Of a stretch of DNA of 64,000 nucleotides, positions 1 through 12,400 are shown piece after piece (position 1 is the stretch's first letter; every line of letters begins with the position of its first letter). Made by a program: the position numbers and the translations under genes. The notes under the pieces are model-generated. The model did no database searches. It saw only the letters and a list, made by a program, of their open reading frames with translations, and was not told the origin of the DNA. This DNA comes from Gossypium raimondii (Eukaryota; Streptophyta; Magnoliopsida; Malvales; Malvaceae): positions 868,001 through 932,000 of the forward strand of contig NC_068577.1 of the NCBI RefSeq assembly GCF_025698545.1. Direction: 5' to 3'.

Positions 1-1143
1 CTAAATCATTACATATAATTGAAAAACAATAAAGCATATAATAAATAGCATAGTAGTGAACTAAGCATTCTTCATGTAACATATGATAAATCAATGTACA
101 ATCAATTTTTATATGATGCAATGTAACTTATGGATTAAGTTCTCACCCATCCATTCTATCCGCCCTCGAGCATTGTTCGATACTCCAAAACCCATATCAA
201 TAACTCACTATCCTAATTCACCACTTATTTTATGCATAGCCTAACATTGCAAGCAAACAACATGTTAAAGTAACTCTATCTTTAATTAATCAAATTAATA
301 AATTAATTGTTGAAGTTCATCATAGTAAGCAACTATCTTATCCTATCGAGAAGAAAAAATATAATGGATTGCAAGGAGAAGAATTTGAGTCACAACTCTA
401 ACATTCTCCTTTTATTAATTTTTTAAAACTTGAACAGCTTAATATATGTTTTCATAATTACATTTTAAAAGTATATATTTAGTTCACATATAATATAAAT
501 TTCATTATAAAATTAACAAAAAAAAAGACGGACTCGAATCTTGAAACCAAACGTCATTTATATTTTAAACAAACATAATTTTTTTATCTAATCTCATTTT
601 TGATAAAAAAATCTCAAATTTTAGACAAATGTTTGCACTTAAGGAACTAAGCCAACCATTGAAAAGATCTAATTGGCTGGAAAAACAATTTTTCTTGTTT
701 TTCTTTAACAAAAAAGCCTGTGTCAAAAAATTAATCTAACATAAAAAATTTAATCATAATCAACCTAAAATAAGTGTATAAACCAGCAAAATTAAAACAT
801 AAAATTTCTTTTCTTCCCGTGTATTTCAAGTATAGATTCATTGTAATATCCGAAAAAAAATAGATAAAAATCTCAAATATATATTGATTTTGATGCAATT
901 ATATATTTAATAAATAAATAAATTTAATTATTTTGAAGTTAAATAACTATATAGTTTTACGTTTTATCTTTTGAGAATTGGCATTTTAAAGATATATTTT
1001 CAAATGAAAAGAAAAGTTGATAGATGGAGTATGTTGGAAGGATAAATATTTAGTTTGGTCCTTTAACAGGAATCATGAAAGTATTCATTAGGATGGCTTA
1101 AATTAAAATATTATAAATAAATACTTCCTCTTTGATGAGAAGA
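1..1143. other. Gene-free AT-rich flank with echoes of the DC1 gene upstream region
   Basis: No convincing coding region. About 213-360 resembles the sequence just upstream of DC1-B (7690-7850) and DC1-A (12590-12740), sharing phrases such as 'tatgcatagcctaacatt' and the 'aagcaactatcttatc' stretch. About 809-1098 resembles 12872-13190 almost throughout. So this stretch looks like the upstream flank of another DC1 copy whose body is missing or lies to the left of the window. Confidence 0.6.
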
Positions 1144-1651
1144 ATTTGAGAGTGCATGGATGGATGCGATGATTGATGAACTGTAGCGGAATGCTCTTCA
1201 TGCAAAAGAAAACTCGCATTTGCATGCAACCGTAGGTAGAAGAAGAAGAAGAGCAGAGCCCTTCACAAATGGAACAGATCACTTCATCTTTTTGGTTGGA
1301 ATCAACTCCTCATCTGAATATTCTACCATTGGCTTTAGGGCGCATTCCACTTGCGTTTGAAACCTACATCTTAACTTGCATTTATAGACAGTTTGAAGTG
1401 ATAGTTTTGAAACAAACAAAACAGGAACTACAAAAAGATTCAGTGGAGATGGTAAGAGGGCATGGATGAAAGAAACATTGAACCTCTGCTTTGTGCTCAT
1501 CAAGACAAGATTTATGAATAAAAAACCTACAAGGTTTGCAACCATAGGTCGGACCGGATAAGTAACTCCGACATCCTCTGCACGAGCTCAGTGTACTCTC
1601 CTCTTGAATGAATAACAAGGGGTGGTGATGGATGACATGTTGAATCTTCAT
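1144..1651 (-). pseudogene. Truncated DC1-domain (Cys/His-rich C1) pseudogene
   Basis: The reading frame starts with an ATG at 1651-1649 and matches the N-terminus of the two intact DC1 genes: a first DC1 motif with SGPTYGCKPC and FFIHKSCLDEHKAEVQCFF, then FVCFKTITSN followed by an early stop. The remaining sequence down to 1144 still matches the intact genes on the same strand, including the stretch around VDSNQKDEVICS and the poly-Ser/YGCM motif, but in shifted frames and with internal deletions: the segment between the second and third motifs is missing. Nothing matching the downstream motifs or the second exon remains. It is a decayed partial copy in the same tandem family and is unlikely to make a functional zinc-binding protein. 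Confidence 0.8.
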
Positions 1652-3039
1652 TCTTTTTTTAATAATTAAAATTAAATATATCAATTTAATAAATTATTAA
1701 ATTCCTCAAATAAATATATCAACTCAATTAAGTATTAATAAACTATAACTTTTTTTGTCTTAACGATTGACAAAGGGTGCTTATATATGAATTGACATGT
1801 TTAACCTCCATTCTTTTAAATAAAAAGTTGATACATTAGGTCAAGCAAAGATAGCAAAAAAAAAGTTTTTTTAAATAAAAAATTTAATAGCTTACACATA
1901 AAATAAACCATCAATATACATACAATGCATTAAATATAATTAGCCTCTCTATAACAACCACTTACTATAACAACTAAGCCTCTAGTAAAACTAATTTTTG
2001 TGTTTTATTTTAAATCTCTATAACAACTTTTCACTTATGACAGCAACATCCAGAATTAGATTGTGCAATTCTCTATAACAACATATTATTTAAAATTTTA
2101 AGAAAAATTATAATTATCTTTTGATATTTTAAATGAAAAACTATTTTTTTATATGCTTGAATTAAATTTTAGAAAGGAATAAGTAAGGTGATGCATTGGA
2201 GTCAAGCAAAGATAGGAGTGGCTTATGGCCATCTTGGAAGAATCAATACTTAGCTTGGTTCTAGAAACAACAAAATTCTTCATTCTAAGTTATTCTCATC
2301 AAACAAAGTTATTCTCATCAAATATCCTTAAAAGATTAGGTATATTGATAAAACATATTTAAAAAAAAGAGTCAAAATTGCAGTTGAGAATTTCAAATTT
2401 TGTTTTTTCTTTAAAATAGTCTATGTTTATATTTTTATCAATTTAGCTTTTGTAATTTTAGTAAAATTTAACCCTTAACCTTAAAAAAAAGTTAGATTTT
2501 ATATTTTCAAAAACAATTAGATTGTTTCTTTTAATAGAAATACTAACAAAAATATTAAATTTATATTTTTAAATTATTTGTTGACATGGCATATAAGACA
2601 AATGGTGCCATGTCAAGATGAAAATACGGTTTATCATACCAATATCATTAAAAATTAATGTTAATCAGCATTTCTATTAGAAAAAGAACAATTTGTCTCT
2701 TTTTTAAAAAAAACTAAAAATTAAATAAATATCAAATTAATAAAAGATGTAAATGTTAAAAGCCAAATTTGAAATCACATATTTTAAAAATGAAGGCTAA
2801 CCTCAAGTTAAAAAAGGCATGACCAAAGGAGAAAAAGTTCTGAAAGCTTTGGGAGAAGTCATAACACAACAAAAGCAATCGCGCCTATAAAATTTTAAAT
2901 TAGTAATAATAAATCGTATTTGAATATTTTAAAAATAATAAAAAATTAATTTAATTCTTTAAAAATATAAAGATATAAATAATTAAACTGTTGATATTAA
3001 AATTTTACTTTCATAAAAATACAAAATTTAATTTCACTC

Positions 3040-3450
3040 GAATTTTTTTAAATAAAATAAAATAAAATAATATATGTATACTTAAATAACACTAAGATAA
3101 ATGCAATTTAATAAACAAATGTGAAAATAGTAACAAAATTAACAATAAAACAAGAGTTATACAATATCTAAACAATAAAAATAAAATAGTAGCAACATAA
3201 TTGTGATATTGTAGCAACATAGTGAAGAAAAAAACAGCAATTTTTTTTTTTGTTTCCATACCCAGGTTGGGCCTGAGCCAAAAAAGCTTTATCCGAGGTA
3301 AAACCCATTTTATAAACGGGCCTTATTTTTTTGCTCAAGCTCATTTTTAAGCCTATATTTTTATTTAAATCCTCCTACTTTTAGAGCAGACTTTCGAGCT
3401 GAGCCGAGTGGCAAGGCCCATAGACAGATTTACCCACAACTTCCTAAAGC
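3040..3450. repeat. Dispersed repeat shared with 8285-8640
   Basis: AT-rich sequence followed by a block rich in GGGC/GCCC words (about 3260-3430: 'gttgggcctgagcc', 'gagctgagccgagtggcaagg'). The same order of sequence recurs at about 8285-8640. The match marks the left edge of the duplicated DC1 unit. It has no coding content. Confidence 0.65.
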
Positions 3451-3459
3451 TGAGAATTT

Positions 3460-3960
3460 CAAATTTCGATATTTTTAAAATAGTATAATATCAATTTTAG
3501 TTTCCAAGTCTATATTTTTTTTGTCAATTTGGTCTTTGTTTTTTAAAATTAAATGTGACTATCAATATTAAAAAAAAAAAGATTGATTTTGACTATCAAT
3601 CTTTCAAAAGAGTTAAATTGTTTTTAATTGAAATACTAATTAAAACGTTAAATTTTTAAATATGATAGCTTGAATGACAATCTACATGTATTTCATGTTA
3701 TTTTTAAAAAATTTTATGAACTTTTATCATTTTAATCATTTTAATTTTTTTATATTTTTAAACTTATTTGTTGACATAATATATAAGACAAATAGTGCTA
3801 TGTCGGCATGAAAGTACATGTAGATTACCATACGACTTACCATACCAATATCATTAAAAAACTAATGTTTTAAGCACTATTCTGTAAAAAAAAGAATGAT
3901 TTGACTTTTTAAAAAAGTTAAGGATCAAAATTAACTAAAAAAATTAAAATCAAATTAACA
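3460..3960. repeat. Dispersed repeat, copy 2 of 3
   Basis: Contains 'ttgacataatatataagac', 'aaatagtgctatgtc' and 'taccataccaatatcatta'. It is closely related to 8640-9160 and more distantly to 2385-2830. The copies sit just beyond the DC1 5'-end relics in both duplicated units. It has no open frame and no visible terminal inverted repeats. Its class is unknown. Confidence 0.6.
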
Positions 3961-3998
3961 AAAAAAATATAAATGCTGAAGCCCAAATTTGACATTAC

Positions 3999-4133
3999 AA
4001 AGAAATGGTCACAACGGTCGCAACCAGATGCTGGGACAGAAATGTCCCTCCTACATGCTTTGCACCATTTCGCTCTTTTCCCCAACTCAAAGAATGACAA
4101 GGGGTGCTTATGGATGACATTTTGAATCTCCAT
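3999..4133 (-). pseudogene. DC1 5'-end relic (first motif only)
   Basis: An ATG at 4133-4131 opens about 45 codons that match the start of the DC1 genes: MEIQNVIHKHPLSF, then CKAC and a CDRCDHFF-like end of the first motif. The frame then leaves DC1 sequence and enters the dispersed repeat. Sequence upstream of the ATG (4134-4330) also matches the upstream region of the intact genes, so a promoter plus the first motif was copied or retained and the rest lost. An equivalent relic lies at 9176-9310. Confidence 0.7.
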
Positions 4134-4389
4134 TATGTTTTAATGAAACAATAGAAAAATACATACATCATTGCAAGCATGTTATTGCAATATATAACAA
4201 TAATCATTTTCTCTTACTTTTCTTAATGCTTAATTCACCACTGATTCTATGCATAGTCTAAAATTACAAGCAAACAAGACATTAAAGTAATTCCATTATT
4301 AATTAATCAAATTAGTAAATTAATTTAAAATTATAATCAAATATAGAATATTATTTTCATATTTATTTTTACAAATATGTTAATTATTT

Positions 4390-7300
4390 TTACCAATCCA
4401 GTTCAATTCTCAAACCTTGATATTCGGCATCCTTGCACAAATCTCGCAGTTGAGAGTTATTTTCAACTAGTTCATTTAACAGTCCTGAGCTACCTCCCAC
4501 TAGATTGCCTAATATACCTGTTGTCTTCTTTATCTCGTTTCTCACACCATCCATTTCTCCTTGTAATTGCTTCATTTTGAGTTCTAATTTGATGCACCTT
4601 AGTAGGAGATTTTCCACATGCCATTTTTGAATTTCTGGATAAAATTCAACATTTTGGCTCATATCACCTACTAGAATTTCTTTTTCAAAAGAATTGTCCT
4701 CGTAGATTAATGGCAACACCTGATTCACATACAATTTAAACAATAAGATAATTTCATGTTTAGTTGTTTATACGTACTAATCTATAATTCATTATAAGTA
4801 TTCATCTTTACTAGGGTAGGTATAAAAGGGTTACCCTCTATCATTTATGTTATTTAGATATTCAAAGATCAATATTATACATGAATATGTGTTTGGGGAG
4901 AGAAGGAGAGAGAGGATCCATTTATACTGGTGTAAAACTTAAGTGCTTTAAAATTAAAAATATTAATTTTTTATCGATGAAAATTTTAATGATTCAACAA
5001 TCATATTTTACTCTCCATTCATGTAGATCATGCATGTCAAGTTTGATATAAATTAAAATTTCTAACTATCCATTCTATGTGAAAAATAACCTTCAATTGT
5101 TAAATATATGTTATTTTAGATTGTTATGATAGAGGTATCAAATTGATTGAAAAATTTACATGCATGACAATTACAAATATATTGATAAGTTTACATGCAT
5201 GGCAATTGTTAAGAGAGAGAGAGAGAGAGAGAATAACTTACATTAGAATGATCCTAAAACTAAAGGTTTTAGGCACTGATAAAGTTTTGTCGCATCATCA
5301 AATTTTAAAAATATGAAATTATTATTATACACCCATCTATAGAGAAATTATTTTATGGATTATTCTCACCACATTATTCATGCTCCCTTGCAACAATTTT
5401 TTTCCAAGTCATTAACACATAATTTTGATAACTTATACTTTGAACCTTAAATTTGGAATCTTGAACCCTAAACCCCAAACTTAAACCCATAATCCTAAAT
5501 CTAAACTCGTAATCCCAAATCTTTGAACCCTAAACCATTAAACCTTAAACCTTGAATCATTGAACCCTCAACATGAACCTTGAACCCCAAACTTAAACCA
5601 TAAATCTTAAATTTTGAAACCAAACCCTAAATCTCGGGCTTCGGGATTTAGGATAAAATAATTACCAAAATTATATGCCAATGATATAGAAAAAATTGCA
5701 CAAAAATAAAAAAAATTAACTTATGAAAAAAAACAAAATGATTAAAATTTGCAAAAAAGAAAAAGAAAAGATGCTTGTTTATAATTTAAAAAATTAATTA
5801 ATTTAAGTAATTTAATTTAATTTAATTTAAGTTGGAGAATATATTAGATATGCATGAGTGTATAATAATACTTTATTATCTTTAAAATTTAATGAGGTGG
5901 CATTATTTTATTGGTGCCTAAAACTATGCTTTTAAGACGATACTAATATAATTTATTCCTATATATACACATATGTATGAACAATACTAAGATATATATG
6001 GTTAAAGTCTAAGGTCAAATCCTAATGTTAGCATCACTTCTTAAATTTTAATGTAAGCTTTTGTAAGCAAATATTTTAAAAGATAAATATTTAATAAAAA
6101 GTAATTCAATTAAATATTTAAATTGAATAATAAAAGATATACTAACCTCATCAACCACGCACTTAACTTCAGCAATAAATTTGCACTCCACACAATAGTA
6201 AACCAACTCTTTTCGGTTTCTTTTTTGCTCACAAACATCACAATAAAATTCATTCTCTTCTTCATCTGAGTTTAACTCATACTCAAAATGAGATTTTGTA
6301 AGGATTAAAGGATGGAGATGACATTTGTGCTTTATTGTTTTAGGTGCCGAAGGAAAACATTGGAGATGGATGTTAATGTGACATGGCACGCATCGAAGGA
6401 CGAAGTTACAGCAGTTTCCACCACAAAGATGGCAAGTAACATCGGCTGTTTTCTCAGAGAGAGTGAGAAGGTGTTTATGGCCACTAAACTTAATAGAGGC
6501 TAGCACCTTATAACAATCCAAGTGAAGGTTAAACTTGCACTCATATTCTCGACAGCTGTATGCTAAGAGAGTTGAATCAATGCCCCGGCAACATGCATCA
6601 CAAGTGCGGATATGATCATTGTATGGAAGGGATTTGATGGTGAGAGGGTGGTCGGGATGAGAAGGATGTTTAATTTTATAAGATTTGTAAGGTAATTTAA
6701 CATAGCATGATTTATGTAAAAAGAAGTGGCTGCATGATCTGCTACACCTAAAAGTTGGTGCGGGAGGAGCTAAGCAAATCTGTGCACATGCTACACAACG
6801 AGCTTCGCTGCCATATTCTTCATCGTTTTGGACAAGAGCTAGTGTATGCGGGTGAGAGAAATGTTGGATCTCTTTGGCATCTTCAGAGTCTATGATGGGA
6901 AAGAAGGCACATTTGATATGGAGATTGAGAGCACATGCTCCACAGCTGAACTGCATGCCGGGGACAATATGTTCGCCACAACAATCACATTTGGTATCAC
7001 TGTAACGATCTGATGAGATGAATATGAGAGCGCATGGATGGATGCGATGATTGATCAACTGTCGTGGAATGCTCTTCATGCAAGACTTATGAAGGAAAAA
7101 TTCGCATCGCATGCAACCGTAGGTAGAAGAAGAAGAAGAAGAGCAGAGCTCTTCACAAAAGGAGCAGATCACTTCATCTTTCTGGTTGGAATCAACAAGT
7201 TTTAAGGGATGATGATGAGTGAAATGTTGAATGGTGCACTCCTCATCTGAATATTCTACTATTGGCTTTACAGCGCATTCCACGTGCGTTTGAAACGTAC

Positions 7301-7604
7301 AACTTAACTTGCATATATAGGAAAAGTTTGAAGTAATAGTTTCATAACAAAGAAAACAATCACCGGAACGAGCATGAAAACTATATTTAAAATAATGGGC
7401 GATCCTAAGAGGACATAGATGAAAGGAACTTTGAACCTCTTCTTTGAACTCATCAAGACAAGATTTATGAAGAAAATACTTACAAGGTTCGCAACCATAG
7501 GTCGGGCCAGATAAGTACGTCCAACATACCTTGCACCGTTTCATTCTATTCCCCTCCTTAATGAATGACAAGGGGTGCTCATGGATGAAATGTTGAATCT
7601 CCAT
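4390..7604 (-). CDS. DC1-B: DC1-domain (Cys/His-rich C1) protein with coiled-coil tail
   Basis: Proposed exons are 7604-6147 (486 codons, phase 0) and 4719-4390 (109 codons plus stop), giving about 595 residues. Exon 1 carries roughly seven to eight DC1 units spaced about 55 residues apart, each with HPL, CxxC, YGC...C and FxxHxxC pairs (for example FLHKSCLDEF, FLHKSCMKS, FNLHLDCYK, INIHLQCFP). These resemble the zinc-binding C1 fold. The donor is GATGAG|GTTAGT and the acceptor AATCAG|GTGTTG. Reading straight through the donor would instead add about 32 Phe/Ile/Leu-rich residues ending at 6048. Exon 2 encodes a charged, heptad-like segment with EFYPEIQKWHVENLLL and ELKMKQLQGEMDGVRNEI. DC1 proteins are a large plant family linked to stress, hormone and cell-death responses; the ligand and partners of this one are unknown. 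The ATG at 7604 is shared with its paralogue. Splicing is inferred. Confidence 0.8.
5440..5645. repeat. Degenerate telomere-like repeat in the DC1-B intron
   Basis: Irregular runs of 'gaaccctaaacc', 'ccttgaaccccaaactt' and 'aaaccctaaatc' approximate the plant telomere unit CCCTAAA, heavily mutated. A related array sits at the same place in the DC1-A intron (10365-10580), so it predates the gene duplication. A (GA)n tract at 5212-5232 lies in the same intron, and a shorter one is at about 10233-10250 in DC1-A. Confidence 0.6.
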
Positions 7605-8036
7605 TTTTTTTTATGAAACAATACAAAATATATATTTCCTTGCAAACATGTTATTGCAATATATAACAATCGAAAAATTCTAATTTCAAAGTATATAATA
7701 TTCTCTACTTTTCTTAATGCGTAATTCATCAATGATTTCTATGCATAGCCTAACATTGTAAGCAAATAAGACAATGAAGTAATTCCATCTTCTTGAAGTT
7801 GATGATGATAAACAACTATCTTATCACATCGGGAAGAAAGGAATTATAACAGATAATATAAAAAATTATTTTATTTACAATATATTTTAACGCAACTTGT
7901 CGTGGTGGTTCAGAATTAGAGATTATTTTTTAAAAATATTTTAAATAATTATTTCTTAAAATATTGTTATACATAAATTTTTTTAATATAAAATTTGCAA
8001 TAAAAGTTATTGTGGTTCCTTACCCTGTCACCCTAC
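7605..8036. promoter_or_regulatory. Upstream region of DC1-B
   Basis: About 280 bases immediately upstream of the DC1-B start are conserved with the upstream sequence of DC1-A (12514-12795) and with the relics at 213-360, 4134-4330 and 15838-16020. Conservation across copies marks the probable promoter and 5' leader. I could not fix a TATA box or transcription start. Confidence 0.45.
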
Positions 8037-8625
8037 AATTAGAGGTGTCTATGGGCTAGGCTGGATTTGGGTTGGGCCCAACAAAAAATTTAGGCACTTT
8101 TACTAGGCCCAGGCCTAGCCCAAAAAATGAGCCTAAAATTTTGCCGAAGCCCGACCCATATAAAAATACTAAAACCTGAGCTGAGCCCAACCCAATACGC
8201 CCATATTAAATTTTTTATATAATTTTTAAAAAAATATAATACATCAAAATACTAAAAATATTAAAATAAATGTTTCCCAACAAATTGAAAATAAATTAAA
8301 TTAATATATGTATACTTAAATAACACTAAGATAAATGCAACTTAACAAGCAAATGTGAATAATAGTAACAAAATTAACAATAAAACAAGAGTTATACAAT
8401 ATCCAAATAATAACAACAAAATAGTAGCAACATAATTGTGAAATTGTAGCAAAATAGTGAAAAAAAAAAGCTGATTTTTTTTTTCATACCCAGGTTGGGC
8501 TTGAGCTAAAAAAAAACTCATTTTTCAGACCTATACTTTTACTCAAATCCTCCTACTTTTCGAGTGGACTTTCGAGCTGGGCCGAGTGGCAAGGCTCATA
8601 GACTAAGACAGGTCTACCCACAACT
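8037..8625. mobile_element. Probable non-autonomous DNA transposon or MITE-like repeat
   Basis: The left end, 'tagaggtgtctatgggcta', and the right end, which reads 'tagacctgtcttagtctat' on the other strand, are partly inverted copies. The interior is AT-rich between two GGGC/GCCC-rich shoulders. No transposase frame is present. The right half is the same repeat as 3240-3450. The ends are approximate and I could not establish a target duplication. Confidence 0.4.
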
Positions 8626-8639
8626 TCCTAAAGCTGAGA

Positions 8640-9160
8640 ATTTCAAATTCTGATATTTTTAAAATAGCATAATATCAATTTTAGTTTCAAAGTTTATATT
8701 TTTTTTTGTCAATTTGGTCTTTATTTTTTAAAATTAAATGTGGCTATCAATATTTTAAAAAAAAAAGGTTGATTTTGACTATCAATCTTTCAAAAAGAGT
8801 TAAATTGATTTTTTAATTGAAATATTAATTAAAACGTTAAATTTTTAAATATGATAACTTGAATGATAATCCAAATGTACTTCATATTATTTTTTAAAAA
8901 AATTATGAACTTTTATCATTTTAATTTTTTTTATATTTTTAAACCTATTTGTTGACATAATACATAAGATAAATAGTGCTATGTCAGCATGAAAATACAT
9001 ATGGATTGCCATACGACTTACTATACCAATATCATTAAAAACTAATGTTTTATGCAGTATTTCTGTTAAAAAAAGAATGATTTGACTTTTAAAAAATTAA
9101 GGATCAAAATTAACTAAAAAAATTAAAATCAAATTAACAAAAAATATAAATGTTAAAGCC
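8640..9160. repeat. Dispersed repeat, copy 3 of 3
   Basis: Close relative of 3460-3960 with the same flanking order (GGGC-rich block on the left, DC1 relic on the right). It is therefore part of the roughly 5-kb unit that was duplicated. Confidence 0.6.
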
Positions 9161-9175
9161 CAAAATTGACATTAT

Positions 9176-9310
9176 GAAGAAATGCTCGCAACATTCGCAA
9201 GGCTGGGCCAGAAAATGTCCCTCCTAGCTACATGCTTTGCACTGTTTCGCTCTTTTCCCCAACTCAAAGAATGACAAGGGGTGCTTATGGATGACATGTT
9301 GAATCTCCAT
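9176..9310 (-). pseudogene. DC1 5'-end relic downstream of DC1-A
   Basis: An ATG at 9310-9308 begins the familiar start (MEIQHVIHKHPLSF, then CKAC), but the frame is broken within the first motif. It is the counterpart of the relic at 3999-4133 and lies about 100 bases beyond the end of DC1-A exon 2. No further DC1 sequence follows. Confidence 0.65.
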
Positions 9311-9414
9311 TATATTTTAATGAAACAATAAAAAATACATTCATCATTGCAAACATATAGAATATAGAATATTATTTTCATATTTATTTTTACAAATATT
9401 TTTAATTATTTTTA

Positions 9415-12400
9415 TCAATTCAGTTCAATGCTCAAACCTTGATTTTTGGCATCATTGAACAAATCTCGCAATTGAGAGTTATTTTTAACTAGTTCAATTA
9501 ACAGTTCTGAGCTACCTCCCACTAGATTGCCTAATGTATCTTCTGTCTTCATTATCTCCATTTCCACATCATTCAATTCACTGTTTAATTGTTTCCTTTT
9601 TGCTTCTAATACTTGCTGTCCTTCATGTAATTTGATGCGCTTTAGTAGAAGGTTTTCCACATGCCATTTTTGAATTTCTGGATAAAATTCAACTTTTTGG
9701 CTCACATCACCTTTTGGAATTTTTTTTTTCAAAAAAATTCTTCTTATAAATTAATGGCAACACCTGATTTACAAACAATTTAAACAATAAGATAATTTCA
9801 TGTTTAGTTGTTACTAATCTTTAATTCATTATAAGTATTAATCTTTACTAGGGTAGGTATAAAATAGTTACCCACTATCATTTCTGTTATTTAGATATTC
9901 AAGGATCAATATTATACATGAATATGTGTCTGGGAGAGGAAGGAGAGAGGGATCCATTTATACTAGTGTAAAACTTAAGTGGTTTAAAATTAAAAATATT
10001 TAATCTTTTCATACGATTAATATTTTAACAATTCAACAGTTATATTGTATTCTCCATTCATGTAGATCATGTACGTCAAGCTTGATATAAATTAAAATTT
10101 CTACCTATCCATTCTATGCAAAAATAACCTTCAATTGTTAAATATATATTATTTTAGATTGATATGATAAAGATATCAAATTGATTAAAAAATTTAAATG
10201 CATGACAATTACAAATATATTTATAAGTTTGAGATAGAGAGAGAGAGAGATTATTATACACTCATCCGTAGAGAAATTATTTTATGGATCATTCTCACCT
10301 CATTATTCAGACTCCCATTCAACAATTTTTTTCCAAGTCATTAACACATAATTTTGATAACTTGTACATTGAACCTTAAATTTGGAATCCTAAATCTTAA
10401 ACCCCAAACTCAAACCCATAATCTTAAATCTAAACTCGTAACCTCAAATCTTTGAACCCTAAACTATTAAACCTTAAACCCTGAATCATTAAACCCTTAA
10501 CATAAATCTTGAACCCCAAACTTAATCCATGAATCTTAAATTTCAAAACCAAACCACGAATCTCAAAGCTTGGGTTTTAGGATAAAATAATTACCAAAAT
10601 TATATGCCAATGATATGAAAAAATTGCACAAAAATAAAAAAAATTAACTTATGATAAAAACAAAATGATTAAAATTTGTAAAAAAAGAAAAGATGCTTGT
10701 TTATAATTTAAAAAATTAATTATTTTAAGTAATTTAATTTAATTTAATTTAAGTTGGAGAAGATATTAGATATGCATGAGTGTATAATAATATTATATTA
10801 TCTTTAAAATTTAATGAGGTGGCATTATTTTATTGGTGTCTAAAACTATGCTTTTAAGACGATACTAATATAATTTATTCCTATATATGTACATATGTAT
10901 GAACAATACTAAGATATATATATGGTTAAAGTCTAAGGTGAAATCCTAATGTTAGCATCACTTCTTAAATTTTAATGTAAGCTTTTGTAAGCAAATATTT
11001 TAAAAGATAAACATTTAATTAAAAGTAATTCAATTAAATATTTAAATTGAATAATAAAATATATACTAACCTCATCAAGCACGCACTTAACTTCGGCAAT
11101 AAATTTGCACTCCACACAATAGTAAACCAACTCTTTTTGGCTTCTTTTTTGCTCACAATCATCACAATAAAATTCATCCTCTTCTTCATCTGAGTTTAAC
11201 TCATACTCAAAATGAGACTTTGTGAGAGTTAAAGGATGGAGATGAGATTTGTGCTTTATTGTTTTAGGTGCTGAAGGAAGACATTGGAGATGGATGTTGA
11301 TATCACATGGCATACATCGAAGGAAGAAGTTACAGCAGTTTACACCACAAAGATGGCAAGAAAGATCGAGTGTTTTCTCAAGGAGAGTGAGAAGGTGTTC
11401 ATGGCCACTAAACTTAATAGAGGCTAGCACCTTATAACAATCCAAGTGAAGGTTAAACTTGCACTCATATTCTCGACAGCTATATGCTAAGAGAGTTGAA
11501 TCAATGCCCCGGCAACATGCATCACATGTGCGGATATGATCATTGTATGGAAGGGATGTAATGGTGAGAGGGTGGTCGGGATGAGAAGGATGCTTAATTT
11601 TATAATATTTGTAAGGTAATTTAACATAGCATGATTTATGTAAAAAGAAGTGGCTGCATGATCTACTACACCTGAAAGTTGGTGCGGGAGCTAAGCAAAT
11701 CTGTGCACATGCTACACAACGACGTTCGCTGCCATATTCTTCATCGCTTTCCACAAGAGCTAGTGTATGCGGGTGACAGAAATGTTGGATCTCTTTGGCA
11801 TCTTCAGAGTCTGTGGTGGGAAATAGGGCACATTTGACATGGAGATCGAGATCACATGCTCCACAGCTGAACTTCATGCCGGGGACAATATCTTCGCCAC
11901 AACAATCACATTCGACACCACTGTAAGGACATGTGATGAATATGAGAGTGCATGGATGGATGCGATGATTGCTCAACTGTCGCGGAATGCTTTTCATGCA
12001 AGATTTATGAAGGAAAAACTTGCATTCCATGCAACCGTATGTAGAAGAAGAAGAAGAAGAAGAAGAGCAGAGCTCTTTACAAATGGAGCAGATCACTTCA
12101 TCTTTCTGGTTGGAATCAACAAGTTTTAAGGGATGAGCATGAGTGAAATGTTGAATGGTGCACTCCTCATCTGAATATTCTATGATTGGCTTTAGGGCAC
12201 ATTCTACATGCGTTTCGAACAAACAATTTAACTTGCATTCATAGGAAAATTTTGAAGTGATAGATTTAAAACAAACAAAACAAGAAACAGTAGTAGGAGT
12301 GGAGATGATAAGAGGGCATGGATGAAAGAAACATTGAACCTCTGCTTTGTGCTCACCAAGACAAGATTTATGAATAAAAAAACAACAAGATTCGCAACCA

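Larger units (their letters stand above)
1652..3998. other. Repeat-rich spacer with paralogous empty site and a DC1 5' echo
   Basis: No intact gene. About 1660-1740 matches the sequence that flanks the solo LTR (13560-13621 joined to 15752-15780), so 1721-1725 (AACTC) is a related site without the insertion. About 1750-1811 echoes a DC1 start region on the minus strand (ATG at 1811-1809, then early decay). About 1930-2110 resembles 13240-13440. About 2385-2830 and 3460-3960 are two copies of one dispersed repeat; a third is at 8640-9160. Confidence 0.6.

Noticed and set aside
5440-5645. True interstitial telomere or subtelomeric boundary
   Set aside because: The units are too degenerate and the array lies in the intron of an ancient duplicated gene.
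6048-6146. Phe/Ile/Leu-rich C-terminal extension of the DC1-B frame as protein
   Set aside because: It begins exactly at a good GT donor, its composition is that of AT-rich intron, and a downstream exon in phase is present in both paralogues.
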